Below are positions 18,401-26,193 of a stretch of 64,000 nucleotides of DNA, one piece after another (the first letter of the stretch is position 1; every line of letters begins with the position of its first letter). The translations under genes were made by a program, and so were the position numbers. This DNA is from DASSUW01 sp963789005 (GTDB lineage Bacteria > Actinomycetota > Thermoleophilia > Solirubrobacterales > Solirubrobacteraceae): assembly GCA_963789005.1 (NCBI GenBank), contig CAWBIZ010000015.1, forward strand, positions 248,001 through 312,000, given 5' to 3'. The notes below the pieces were generated by a model. The model was not told the origin of the DNA and made no database searches. It saw nothing but the letters and a program-made list of their open reading frames with translations.

Positions 18401-19075
18401 GGTCGTCAGCGAGCCGACGGTCGCGGTCGTCTGGCTGCCGCCGACGGTCGTCGGCGCCTGCGCGGCCGAGCCCACGTACGGTGTGATCCGGTACGAGCTC
18501 GGCGCTCCGCCCGACGGCGCGTCCCAGGACACCGACGCCGAGGTCGTGCCGGCGGTGACCGCGCTGACGCCGGTCACCGTGCCGGGAGCCGGCGTGGGCG
18601 TGAAGGCGACGTCGACCCAGTAGTTGGCGGCGCCCGAGGACGCGGTCGGGAGCGTGCTCGCCGGGCTGTAGGCGTAGACGCCGTTCCGCGTCGCGCCGAA
18701 GTTCTCGACCGCGTGCAGCGGGGGCGCGTCGAGGCCGCTCAGCCCGTGCGGGCCCGGCGAGGAGCCCGGCCACATGAAGTCCTTCGTCACCGCGTAGTGG
18801 CCGTTGGGCGCGTGGTAGGAGGCGATGTATGTCGTATCGGGCTGGATCTGGACCGGCGAGGAGAACGTCACCTGCTGCCAGCCCGACGCGCTCTCGTTCG
18901 CGAACGTCGCCTGGGCGAGCCGCGTCCCGTCCGCGCTCCACAGGCTGCCGACGTGCGTGCCGGTGTTGGCCCCGGACTTGTAGAAGCGCACGCCGGTGAC
19001 GGCGCCGTAGACGTCGGAGCGGAACTTGACGCCGAGCTCGACGGCGTTGGGGTCGCCCGAGTCGGCCTGCGGCGG
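15467..19075 (-). repeat. Tandem about 1.04-kb coding repeat (DUF4082-FN3-FN3)
   Basis: Inside the giant protein gene, the DUF4082 module starts recur near 19075, 18015, 16980 and 15940, a spacing of about 1.04-1.06 kb. Three full DUF4082-FN3-FN3 periods are followed by a terminal DUF4082. Copies share near-identical segments such as TGTHxGSLWxAxGTRL and SGESATGWQT, as well as ITPYxGxxAQ in the FN3 units. This indicates amplification by recombination. The repeat is a likely site of length variation and misassembly. Confidence 0.75.
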
Positions 19076-20965
19076 CGTCACCGCGTCGCCCCACAGCGAG
19101 CAGGGGCAGCCGACCGTGACCGGCGTCGCCGCGCCGGCGGCGCCGAGGTTGCCGCTGTCGTCGACGGCGCGCACGCGCAGGCGCGCGGTCGGCGCGCCGT
19201 GCGCCGTCCAGGTGTACGACCAGCTCGTCGTGCCGGTGGCGGGGTGCCAGGTCGCGCCGTCGTCGGTCGAGACCTCGACGCCGGCGACCGCACCGCCGCC
19301 GTCCGTTGCCGTGCCGGTGACGGTCACCTGCGAGCCGTCCGCGACCGTGGCGCCGGCGGTCGGCGAGGCGATCGCCGCCGTCGGCGCCGCCGTGTCAGTC
19401 GACTTGGTGGCGCGCGTGAGGCCGGCGGCGGGCGCGTAGGGCTGGGCGTCCATGTCGGCCAGCAGGTTCAGCGTCGCCTGCCGCATCGTCGGGTTGGGGG
19501 CGTTGCCGATCGGGTTGCCGCTGTCCAGGCCCCACGCCCACTGGACGGTGCCGGCGCCGAACACGAGCGCTCCTCCGGGCCGCCGGTGCATGGTCAGGTG
19601 GTGCGTCGCGGTCCCGATGTCGGTCCACGTCCCGTGGTCGGTGAAGACCTCGACGCCCGAGACGGTGGTCGACGAGAGGCGGAACTGGCCGGGGGGCCGG
19701 AACCCGTTGTCGGGATCCTCGTCCCACTCGTAGCCGAGCGACTCCGGGGCCAGCACCGCGCTCGCGCCGTCGGCCAGCGAGGCGACGGCCGTTCCCCGCC
19801 ACAGGCGCAGGTTCTTGTAGGTCGACGGCACCGTGATCGCGGCCGAGCCGGCGTTGACGATGAACGACGTGCCGGTGAGCGCGTTCTCCGGCGTGCTCTC
19901 GGGCGGCGACGCGAAGCGCGGGTCGCGCCACGTGCCGGTCCAGGCAACGGGGTCGGTGGGGGCCTGGAAGTGCGTGTCCTTGTAGCTGACGAGCGTGCGG
20001 TCGCCGTCCGCCCAGCGCGTCTTCCAGAACACCTCATTGCCGCTGAAGAACGCCAGGTTGAGCCCGCCGTCGCGCGCCGCCTCGACGTTCTCGCGCTGGC
20101 TGCGCGACCAGTACTCGTCGTGGCCGCTGGAGACGAAGACCTTGTGCGTGCCGAGCAGGTTGCCGCGGGCGTGGCTGTCGACGTTGGTCGTGTAGCTCAC
20201 GTCGTAGCCGTTGGCCTCGAGGAAGCGGATCAGCGGGTATTCGGCCGAGCGCCACCACGACGGCACGCTGGCCGTGTTGAACGGGCGGTTGTAGGAGACG
20301 GCGTACGCGGCGCGGTAGCCGTCGGGATTGCCCGGCGGGCACACGGCGTCGCAGCGGTACATGCTGTTGCCGCCGTACGTGTTGTACGCCTGCCAGGTGG
20401 CGTCCGAGGTCTGCACCACGACGTCGGAGCCGCCGGCGTCGTCGCGCACGACGAACGGGATGTGGCTGCTGCCGTTCGTGTCGGTGCGCTCGAGGTAGGC
20501 GATGTAGAGGCCCGACACGGCCGTGCTCGGCACGTTCCAGGTCGCCGACGGCGCCCAGTTGCCGCAGTCGATCAGCCCGGTGTCGGCGGTGACCGCGCAT
20601 TCCGGCTGGTCCTGCGGCGCGGCGTGGCTGAGCCCGGTCACGATCCGCCGGGCGCCCGCGCCGCCGTAGTAGCCGATGCGGTAGATGTCGATCGTGTAGC
20701 CCGGCGCGCTGGTGTCGATCTTGAACGAGACCGCCTCGCCGCGGTTGACGCTCATCGCCGTCGCGTAGCCCTGCAGGGTCTCGTCGCCGTCCGTGCCGTC
20801 GACGCCCCAGACGCTCTCGGGCGTGCCGGTGCGCGTGTTCTCGCAGGCGATCTCGTTGGTGACCGGCGGCGCGCACGGATTCGACTGCGCCGCGGCCGTA
20901 CCGGGAGCACCGAGCGCGAGCACCGCCAGCATCGCGAGGACGACGACGATGCGGGGCACGGTCAT
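15467..20965 (-). CDS. Giant secreted modular protein: dimethylformamidase-like domain plus four DUF4082 and six FN3 domains
   Basis: 1832 aa. Signal peptide at residues 1-27 (VLAMLAVLALGAPGTAAAQS). Residues about 40-520 resemble the large-subunit fold of N,N-dimethylformamidase, with IDIYRIGYYGGAGAR, VFVSSGHDEYWSRSQRENV and FFSGNEVFWKTRW. An Ig-like domain follows at about 523-620. The rest is a regular array: DUF4082 (630-788), FN3-FN3, DUF4082 (983-1140), FN3-FN3, DUF4082 (1328-1483), FN3-FN3, DUF4082 (1675-1832). Each DUF4082 carries the G(V/L)RFYK and (A/S)(S/G)YHAPNGHY patterns. The start at 20965 overlaps the sugar-transferase stop by 4 bases. DUF4082 and FN3 are presumed carbohydrate-binding or spacer modules, so the protein is likely a cell-surface or matrix component. 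Enzyme activity is unproven. Confidence 0.8.
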   Translation of the reverse strand: MTVPRIVVVLAMLAVLALGAPGTAAAQSNPCAPPVTNEIACENTRTGTPESVWGVDGTDGDETLQGYATAMSVNRGEAVSFKIDTSAPGYTIDIYRIGYYGGAGARRIVTGLSHAAPQDQPECAVTADTGLIDCGNWAPSATWNVPSTAVSGLYIAYLERTDTNGSSHIPFVVRDDAGGSDVVVQTSDATWQAYNTYGGNSMYRCDAVCPPGNPDGYRAAYAVSYNRPFNTASVPSWWRSAEYPLIRFLEANGYDVSYTTNVDSHARGNLLGTHKVFVSSGHDEYWSRSQRENVEAARDGGLNLAFFSGNEVFWKTRWADGDRTLVSYKDTHFQAPTDPVAWTGTWRDPRFASPPESTPENALTGTSFIVNAGSAAITVPSTYKNLRLWRGTAVASLADGASAVLAPESLGYEWDEDPDNGFRPPGQFRLSSTTVSGVEVFTDHGTWTDIGTATHHLTMHRRPGGALVFGAGTVQWAWGLDSGNPIGNAPNPTMRQATLNLLADMDAQPYAPAAGLTRATKSTDTAAPTAAIASPTAGATVADGSQVTVTGTATDGGGAVAGVEVSTDDGATWHPATGTTSWSYTWTAHGAPTARLRVRAVDDSGNLGAAGAATPVTVGCPCSLWGDAVTPPQADSGDPNAVELGVKFRSDVYGAVTGVRFYKSGANTGTHVGSLWSADGTRLAQATFANESASGWQQVTFSSPVQIQPDTTYIASYHAPNGHYAVTKDFMWPGSSPGPHGLSGLDAPPLHAVENFGATRNGVYAYSPASTLPTASSGAANYWVDVAFTPTPAPGTVTGVSAVTAGTTSASVSWDAPSGGAPSSYRITPYVGSAAQAPTTVGGSQTTATVGSLTTGTTYRFTVTAVNPTGEGPESAPSNEVTPQGAVVPTAPRDVVARGVTTSASVEWTAPASDGDSPITGYTVTPYIGAVAQDPVQAPAGATSRVVTGLTNGTAYTFRVTATNAIGSGPPSAPSNAATPQLTLYELETPAVVDSQDTGAVELGVKFRSDVAGTVTGVRFYKAAANAGTHTGSLWSADGTRLAHATFSGESATGWQTVAFSSPVQIAAGTTYVASYHAPGGRYSLTANGLAAGFDRDPLHALANSASSNGVYAYGPGNVFPANTYNASRYGVDVTFSIPVPGPVSDAAADEAGSTSADVTWTAPTSGGGPTAYRITPYVGATAQAPTTVAAPATKKKIDGLTSGTTYTFTVQPLNDSGAGPTSAQTNAVTPTEPIAPSAPTGVIAGAATKSALVRWTPPENDGESPITGYTITPYAGGEALDPVQAPATATSRTITGLANGTAYTFRVTATNAVGTGAASAPSAPATPFYTLLEHGTPAIADSGDPGAVELGVRFTVDRPGTVTGVRFYKSVANTGTHSGSLWTAGGTRLEQATFSGESATGWQTATFATPVDVTPGTTYVASYHAPNGHYSVTGQGLGGGLDNAPLHAVAGGNGVYAYGAAGQFPSSSFNATNYWVDPTFAGDPPPGAPTAVTATAGQASAAVSWTAPGNGGAPDSYDVIPYAGATAQASRTVTGTSATVTGLEPGTAYTFRVRGTNVEGTGPLSDPSEAVTPTSSDVPGAPTAVTATPDSEAAVIRWTAPASDGGSPLTTYSVTPYIDGVAQPDVSVPAPASRATITGLSAGTAYTFRVRAHNADGAGAESAETGAAVPLRSIFGFAQPATIDGGDGGAVELGVRFQSNADGTIAGLRFYKAQANTGTHVGSLWTAAGDLLAEATFSGESASGWQTVLFASPVPITAGTSYIAGYHAPNGHYSLTGSAFNGTTISSPPLTALADGVAGNGLYRYTSAPALPTSSFNAANYFVDVLYGAGT

Positions 20966-21648
20966 CCTGCTCCGCGCCTCGTGAGGACGGCCGGGACGGT
21001 GCGGACCAGGATCCAGAGGTTGAGCAGCACCGAGCGCCGCTGCACGTAGTCGAGGTCGAGCTCGATCATCTGCTCGAGGCTGACCTCGGAGCGCCCGTTG
21101 ACCTGCCACAGGCCGGTCACGCCGGGCTTGACCGCGAAGCGCGAGAACCAGTGCGCGGGGTAGCGCTCGACCTCGTACGGGATCGGCGGCCGCGGCCCGA
21201 CGAGCGACATGTCGCCGCGCAGGACGTTCCACAGCTGCGGCAGCTCGTCGAGGCTCGTGGCCCGCAGGAACGCGCCGAAGCGCGTCACTCGGGTGTCGCC
21301 GGCCAGCTTCGGCGCCGGCATGCCGGACTCGATCAGCGCCAGCATGTAGTCGCGGTGCACGTCGTGGTCGGCGCCGTGGTGCATGGTGCGGAACTTGGCG
21401 ACCCGGAACGGCTTCTGCCCGCGGCCGACGCGCGTCTGCCGGAACAGCACCGGCCCCGGGGAGTCGGCCTTGACGAGCAGCGCGATGGCCACGATCAGCG
21501 GTGCGAAGACGATCAGCACGACGACCGTGGCGACGACGTCGATCACGCGGCAGGCGGCGTCGAGCGCCGTCCGCTGCCGCTCGGCGCCGAGCACCGACAT
21601 CGCCAGGTTGCGGCCGGCCTCCACCGTGCTCGTGGTCGCGCGTTCCAT
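20962..21648 (-). CDS. Initiating sugar (phosphoglycosyl) transferase, PglC/WcaJ family
   Basis: A 228-aa monotopic phosphoglycosyl transferase. An N-terminal hydrophobic hairpin (IDVVATVVVLIVFAPLIVAI, about 31-50) is followed by the family core: SPGPVLFRQTRVGRGQKPF, FRVAKFRTMHHGAD, SLDELPQLWNVLRGDMSLVG, and GVTGLWQVNGRSE. It transfers a sugar-1-phosphate from a UDP-sugar to undecaprenyl phosphate, the first membrane step of glycan assembly. The length, without the extra transmembrane domain of WcaJ, fits the small PglC type. It overlaps the upstream aminotransferase (ATGA at 21648), as PglC and PglE-like genes often do. That suggests the product of that pathway is its donor. Confidence 0.9.
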   Translation of the reverse strand: MERATTSTVEAGRNLAMSVLGAERQRTALDAACRVIDVVATVVVLIVFAPLIVAIALLVKADSPGPVLFRQTRVGRGQKPFRVAKFRTMHHGADHDVHRDYMLALIESGMPAPKLAGDTRVTRFGAFLRATSLDELPQLWNVLRGDMSLVGPRPPIPYEVERYPAHWFSRFAVKPGVTGLWQVNGRSEVSLEQMIELDLDYVQRRSVLLNLWILVRTVPAVLTRRGAG

Positions 21649-22790
21649 CAGGCTGCCGCTGCCAGTGGCGTCGCGTGCACGGCGAGCCGCTCGATCACGA
21701 AGTCCAGCTCGGCGTCGGTCAGGCCGGGGTAGATCGGCAGCATCAGCACCTCGGCGGCGGCGGCCTCGGTGTGCGGCAGCGGACCGTCGGCGGTGTACGA
21801 GTCCTCCTCGTGGATCGCCATCACGCCGCGCCGGGTGGCGATGCCGTCGGCGAGCAGCCGCCGCATCAGCTCGGTGCGCTCGACGGGCGAGCTCGGGTCG
21901 ACGCGCACGCAGTAGGACTGCCAGGCCCGCTCGCTGTCCGGCGGGTCGTAGGGCGCGTGCAGCGCCGGCACGGTCTCGAGCGCGGCGGTGTAGCGCTCGG
22001 CGATCCGCCGCCGGCGGGAGAGGATCTCGTCGAGCACCTCGAGCTGGCACAGCCCGAGCGCCGCCTGCATGTCGGTCATCCGGTAGTTCCAGCCGCGCTC
22101 GGGATAGCGCTCGATCACGACGTCGCTAGCGGAGTGGCGCGCGAGGTCGGACACGTCCATGGCGTGCTGGCGCAGGAGGCGCAGGCGCGCGGCCAGCTCC
22201 GGCTCGGCGACGGCGATCATGCCGCCCTCGCCGGTGGTGATCACCTTGCGCGGGTGCAGCGAGAAGCACGCCAGCGGCCCGAGCGAGCCGATCGGCGCCC
22301 CGCGGTATGAGGCCCCGATCGCGCACGCGGCGTCCTCCACGATCTCCAGGCCGTGGCGCCGCCCGAGCTCGAGGAAGGCGTCCATGTCGGCCGGCAGGCC
22401 GACCTGGTGCACCGGCATGATCGCCTTGGTGCGCGGCGTGATCGCGCGCTCGGCGGCCGCCGGGTCGAGGTTGTAGGTGCGCGGGTCGATGTCCGCGAAC
22501 ACCGGTGTGGCCCCGCACTGCCAGACCGCGTTGGCGGTGGCGATGAACGACAGCGAGGGCACGATCACCTCGTCGCCGGGGCCGACGCCGATCACGTACA
22601 GCGCCAGCTGCAGCGCCGTCGTGCCGCTCGTGACGGCGACGGCGTCGCGGGCGCCGACGCGCTCGGCGAACGCCGCCTCGAACTCGCGCACCTTCGGGCC
22701 CTGAGCGACCCAGCCCGAGGCGACCACGGCGGCGACCGCCTCGCCCTCGGCGCCGGTGAGGAACGGCTTGGTGATCGGGATCGAGGTCAT
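21648..22790 (-). CDS. DegT/DnrJ/EryC1 family sugar aminotransferase (PglE-like)
   Basis: A 380-aa PLP-dependent aminotransferase. The N-terminal PITKPFLTGAEGEAVAAVV and SGWVAQGPKVREFE are typical of UDP-4-keto-sugar aminotransferases. VTSGTTALQLAL binds the cofactor phosphate, VEDAACAIGASY holds the ring-contacting Asp, and FSLHPRKVITTGEGGM contains the Schiff-base Lys. ATG 22790 is the natural start. It should convert a UDP-4-keto-6-deoxyhexose into a 4-amino sugar. The product would be N-acetylated by the PglD-like protein at 1344-2027 and loaded onto lipid by the adjacent sugar transferase. Confidence 0.88.
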   Translation of the reverse strand: MTSIPITKPFLTGAEGEAVAAVVASGWVAQGPKVREFEAAFAERVGARDAVAVTSGTTALQLALYVIGVGPGDEVIVPSLSFIATANAVWQCGATPVFADIDPRTYNLDPAAAERAITPRTKAIMPVHQVGLPADMDAFLELGRRHGLEIVEDAACAIGASYRGAPIGSLGPLACFSLHPRKVITTGEGGMIAVAEPELAARLRLLRQHAMDVSDLARHSASDVVIERYPERGWNYRMTDMQAALGLCQLEVLDEILSRRRRIAERYTAALETVPALHAPYDPPDSERAWQSYCVRVDPSSPVERTELMRRLLADGIATRRGVMAIHEEDSYTADGPLPHTEAAAAEVLMLPIYPGLTDAELDFVIERLAVHATPLAAAA

Positions 22791-22845
22791 GGGGCAGCCG
22801 TGGTCCTCACGCCCAAGCAACGGCCGCTGACGCGGTGTCCTTCCG

Positions 22846-23826
22846 TCACCATCGGACCACCGCCGGGGAATCGGCGCCCGCGCGCAGCCGCGCGGGCGCG
22901 CCGCTGCCGTCGGCGGCCACGACGCGGGTCTCGCGGTCGATCGCGTAGGCGATGTGCTCGTCGTCGACCCACTCGGCCTGGTCGTCGAGTCCCTGCGCCT
23001 CGGAGAGCGGCGTCTCGTGCATCGTGGCGAGGTCGAGCACGGTCAGCCGCCACGGCACGTCGCGCGAGCCGACGCGCTTCTTGTAGGCGATCCGGGTGCC
23101 GTCGGGCGACAGCGACGGGCACTCGACGTTCTCCTTCAGCGTGCGCATCGTGCGGTCCCGGATCGAGCCGCGCACGAGGTACGTCTTGCCGCCGGTGGCC
23201 ATCGTCGCGTAGAAGCGGTCGCCGCCGTCGGCGAACGTGACGCCCCAGAAGTTGACGTCCTCCGCGGTCACCACACGCCCGCGGCGGGACACCGTGAAGT
23301 CCTCGAGGTCCGCGATCCGCGTGCCGGTGCGGAGGTCGATCAGCGTCGTCTCGGTCGAGAACGAGCCGCCCGCGTAGGAGTGGCCGGCGACGAACATCGT
23401 CACCGAGCCGAGCTTGCCGTCGCGCGACACGCGCGCCCGGCTGGGGACGCCGGCGATCTCGAGCTCGCTGCGGACGCGCAGGTCGGGGCCGAAGATCCGG
23501 GCGCGGTAGCCCGCGGCGAAGCCTCCGCCGCGGCTCACGCAGATGCCGCTGCCGGCGGCGAAGTACACGCGCTCGCAGCGGAGCGCCGAGAGCTTGGCCG
23601 CGCCCTCGCCGTCGACCGGCGCGATGCCGATCTGGTCGCGCGTCTCCCCGGCCAGGCTGCGGAACACCATCACCTGCCGCCCGCCGTCGCGCGCCTCCTC
23701 CAGCGCGTGGCCGACGCCGCTCGACGCCGTGCGCGGCGCGGTCCCGCGCAGCGCCGTCGCGACCGCGACCGAGCCGGTCAGCAGGCAGACGAGCACGACG
23801 GCGACGAAGACGTGGACGCGGCTCAT
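22846..23826 (-). CDS. Membrane-anchored TolB/WD40-like beta-propeller protein
   Basis: A 326-aa protein with an N-terminal signal anchor (VFVAVVLVCLLTGSVAVATA, about 5-25), then repeated beta-propeller-like blades. The clearest are RARVSRDGKLGSVTMFVAGH, ECPSLSPDGTRIAYKKRVGS and AEWVDDEHIAYAIDRET. SPDGTRIAY is a standard PD40/TolB repeat signature. There are no catalytic residues to point to; such domains usually mediate binding. Its start overlaps the nucleotidyltransferase stop (ATGA). It is likely extracytoplasmic, possibly sensing or organising the glycan machinery. Confidence 0.65.
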   Translation of the reverse strand: MSRVHVFVAVVLVCLLTGSVAVATALRGTAPRTASSGVGHALEEARDGGRQVMVFRSLAGETRDQIGIAPVDGEGAAKLSALRCERVYFAAGSGICVSRGGGFAAGYRARIFGPDLRVRSELEIAGVPSRARVSRDGKLGSVTMFVAGHSYAGGSFSTETTLIDLRTGTRIADLEDFTVSRRGRVVTAEDVNFWGVTFADGGDRFYATMATGGKTYLVRGSIRDRTMRTLKENVECPSLSPDGTRIAYKKRVGSRDVPWRLTVLDLATMHETPLSEAQGLDDQAEWVDDEHIAYAIDRETRVVAADGSGAPARLRAGADSPAVVRW

Positions 23827-24818
23827 GCCACCGTCACCTCCGAGCCGTCGCCGACCGACAGCCGCATCGCCGTGGGCAGGCCGAAGCTGCGCGTGATGCG
23901 GGCACTGCGACCGATGACGCTCGACTCGAGCCGCACGCCGAGGTGCCGCAGCTCGGCGTCGTCGAGCACGATCGAGTGCTCGATCTGCGAGCCCTCGATG
24001 CGCACGCCCGCGCCGATCGACGTGTAGGGCCCGACGTACGCGTGGCTGAGCCGGGCGCGCGGCCCGATGATCGCCGGCCCGCGGATCACCGTGTCCTCGA
24101 GGCGGGCGGTCCGGTGCACCTTGACGGGACCCTGGAACTCGCAGGTGGGGTAGGCGGCGGCGTCGACGTCGCGGCTCAGGCTCTCGAGCACGCGGCGGTT
24201 GCCCTCCAGCAGCGCGTCCTGGTCGCCGTGGCACGGCAGCGAGCCGTCGATCTCGTCGACGAGGACGTGCAGCCCGTGGCGCCGGACCCCGGCGACCGGA
24301 TCGACGCCCAGGCCCGGGCGGCTGAGCAGCAGGGCCAGCGCGCGCCGGCTGAGCATGTAGGCGCCGGGGAGCCGGCGGCCCGCGCTGTCGAGCGGCGCGC
24401 CCGACATCCGCAGCACCATCGCGTCGAGCCGCTCGCCGGCGAAGCGCGCGATGTGCTGATGGATCTGCCCGTTGTGCAGCGCGTCGCCGGGCTCGACCAG
24501 CACCGGCTCGTCGCCCAGCTCCTCGCGCGCGGCGGCGAGCGCCCCGCCGATGCCCGACCGCGGCTGCCACGGCACGTAGCGGATCGTGAGCTTCCACTCC
24601 GACCCGTCGCCGACCGCCGCCCGGATCAGCCGCTCGCTCCCGGGCTCGACGGCGATCGTGGCCTCCAGCAGGCCGGCGCCGCGCAGCGCCTCGAGGTTGT
24701 GGAAGAGGATGGGCCGGTTGGCCACCGGCACGAGGTGCTTGGGCCCGGACCGGACGCTCGGCCAGGGCCGGTCGCCGGCCGCGCGGCCGGCGAGGATCAG
24801 TGCCTTGGCGATCTCCAC
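23823..24818 (-). CDS. Atypical sugar-nucleotidyltransferase with left-handed beta-helix tail
   Basis: A 331-aa protein with a Rossmann-type nucleotidyltransferase domain (residues 1-215) and a C-terminal hexapeptide domain (about 225-320: IRGPAIIGPRARLSHAYVGP, SIGAGVRIEGSQIEHSIVLD). It resembles RmlA/GlmU-like glucose-1-phosphate thymidylyl- or uridylyltransferases, and SGPKHLVPVANRPILF matches their PKxLxPVxxxP motif. The usual LAGGxGTRL loop reads LILAGRAAGDRPWPS, and the metal-binding region reads VEPGDALHNG. Activity is therefore uncertain. The GTG at 24818 follows the dehydrogenase stop after one base. It may make the UDP- or dTDP-sugar used here, or be regulatory. Confidence 0.65.
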   Translation of the reverse strand: MEIAKALILAGRAAGDRPWPSVRSGPKHLVPVANRPILFHNLEALRGAGLLEATIAVEPGSERLIRAAVGDGSEWKLTIRYVPWQPRSGIGGALAAAREELGDEPVLVEPGDALHNGQIHQHIARFAGERLDAMVLRMSGAPLDSAGRRLPGAYMLSRRALALLLSRPGLGVDPVAGVRRHGLHVLVDEIDGSLPCHGDQDALLEGNRRVLESLSRDVDAAAYPTCEFQGPVKVHRTARLEDTVIRGPAIIGPRARLSHAYVGPYTSIGAGVRIEGSQIEHSIVLDDAELRHLGVRLESSVIGRSARITRSFGLPTAMRLSVGDGSEVTVA

Positions 24819-24819
24819 A

Positions 24820-26193
24820 CTACGCCGCGCCGCGCTGCATCCCGCGGATGAGCCGGAGCGGCTCGCCGCGCCGGAGCAGCGACGCATCGGGGGCAGTGAG
24901 CGTGTCGGCGCGACCCGTCCCGATGTAGCGCAGCCCGCGGGCGGACACGGTGTCGGGATCCCAGAACCGGCGTCCGTCGACCACGGCGCGGAGCCCGGCG
25001 GCGTGCAGCCCGTCGAGGTCCAGCTGCGCGTACGCGGCGTGGCCCGTGGCGAGGACGACGGCCTCCGGCCTCCAGCCGGCCGAGTCCGGGTCCCAGCCGG
25101 CGAAGCCGTGGTCGGCGAGCTCCTCGGCCGTGTAGAGCGGGTCGTGGACGCGGACGTCTGCGCCGCGCGAGCGCAGGGCGGCCTCGAGCAGGAACGTCGG
25201 CGAGCAGATGTGCTCCTTGACCTCCGGCCGGAAGCCGAACCCGAGGATGCCCACGCGGACGCCGTGGAGGCTCCCGAGCTGGCGCTCCAGGCGCACGGTC
25301 ATCCGCTCCGGCTGGCTGTCGTTCACCTGCCGGGCGGTGGCGACGATCGACGCGTCGACCTGACGGCGCTTGGCGTCCTGGATCAGGAAGTAGGGGTAGA
25401 TCGGCGTGCAGTGCCCGCCGACGCCGATGCCGGGCGAGAGCAGCGCGCACTCGCCGTCGGTGTTTGCCGCGTCGAACAGGTCGACGGTGTCGAGCCCGGC
25501 GGCCTCGGCGTAGTCCGAGAGCTGGTTCGCGAGCGCGATGTTGACGTCGCGGTAGATCATCCCGGCGAGCTTCACGAACTCCGCGGCCTCCGGCGAGCCG
25601 ACGTCGGTCACGGGCGCGCCGAGCGCCTCGCGGTAGAACTCGCCGGCGCGCGCGCCCGACGCCTCGTCGAAGCCGCCGACGATCTTCGGCGTCTCCTGCA
25701 GGTGCTGCATGACGAGGCGGCTCTTCACGCGCTCGGGCGAGTAGGCGACCGACAGGCCGTCGCCGAGCGTGAGCCCGCTCGTCTCGAGGATCGGGAGGAG
25801 CTGGCCGCGGGTGGTGCCGACGGGGACGGTGGTCTCGTAGATCACGAGCGTGCCGGGGCGCAGCCCGCGCGCGATGTCGCGCGACGCGCTCTTGAGGTTC
25901 GACAGGTCGGCCTCGTAGGCGCTCGTGAGGATCGCGGGGGCGATCACGATCACGACGTCGCTCTCGGCCACGGCGGCCGCGGTGTCGGTCGTCGCCTGCA
26001 GGCTCCCGGCGGCGAGCGCGTCGCGCAGCAGCTCGTGCACGCCCGGCTCGTCGATGTTGGGGTCGCCGGCCTCGATCGCGCGCACGACCGCCGGGTTGAT
26101 GTCGCACGCCCGCACCGACACGCCGCGCGACGCCATCCAGACGGCGAGCGGCAGGCCCATCTTGCCGACGCCGACGATGCTGACGGTCGTCAC
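24820..26193 (-). CDS. UDP-glucose/UDP-N-acetylmannosamine dehydrogenase family
   Basis: A 457-aa nucleotide-sugar dehydrogenase. The N-terminal Rossmann fold is VSIVGVGKMGLPLAVWMAS. The central domain has YSPERVKSR, FVKLAGMIYRDVNIALANQL, and the catalytic cysteine in SPGIGVGGHCTPIYPYFL (the GGxCxP motif). The C-terminal UDP-binding domain includes ILGFGFRPEVKEH. VGGHCTPIYP fits the WbpA/WecC branch better than UDP-glucose dehydrogenases. It oxidises C6 of the UDP-sugar to a uronic acid using two NAD+. The GTG start overlaps the epimerase stop by 4 bases. With the Gfo/Idh oxidoreductase and aminotransferase upstream it could make a UDP-diacetamido-uronic acid. Confidence 0.85.
   Translation of the reverse strand: MTTVSIVGVGKMGLPLAVWMASRGVSVRACDINPAVVRAIEAGDPNIDEPGVHELLRDALAAGSLQATTDTAAAVAESDVVIVIAPAILTSAYEADLSNLKSASRDIARGLRPGTLVIYETTVPVGTTRGQLLPILETSGLTLGDGLSVAYSPERVKSRLVMQHLQETPKIVGGFDEASGARAGEFYREALGAPVTDVGSPEAAEFVKLAGMIYRDVNIALANQLSDYAEAAGLDTVDLFDAANTDGECALLSPGIGVGGHCTPIYPYFLIQDAKRRQVDASIVATARQVNDSQPERMTVRLERQLGSLHGVRVGILGFGFRPEVKEHICSPTFLLEAALRSRGADVRVHDPLYTAEELADHGFAGWDPDSAGWRPEAVVLATGHAAYAQLDLDGLHAAGLRAVVDGRRFWDPDTVSARGLRYIGTGRADTLTAPDASLLRRGEPLRLIRGMQRGAA

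Noticed and set aside
15467..19075. Periodic repeats considered as a CRISPR array or mobile element
   Set aside because: Period is about 1.04 kb, the copies are coding and in frame, and they encode DUF4082/FN3 domains.
15419..21049. Very long plus-strand open frame opposite the giant modular protein
   Set aside because: It is a shadow of the minus-strand gene caused by GC-biased third codon positions. Its composition is Arg/Ala/Gly/Val-rich without domains, while the minus strand has clear FN3 and DUF4082 repeats.
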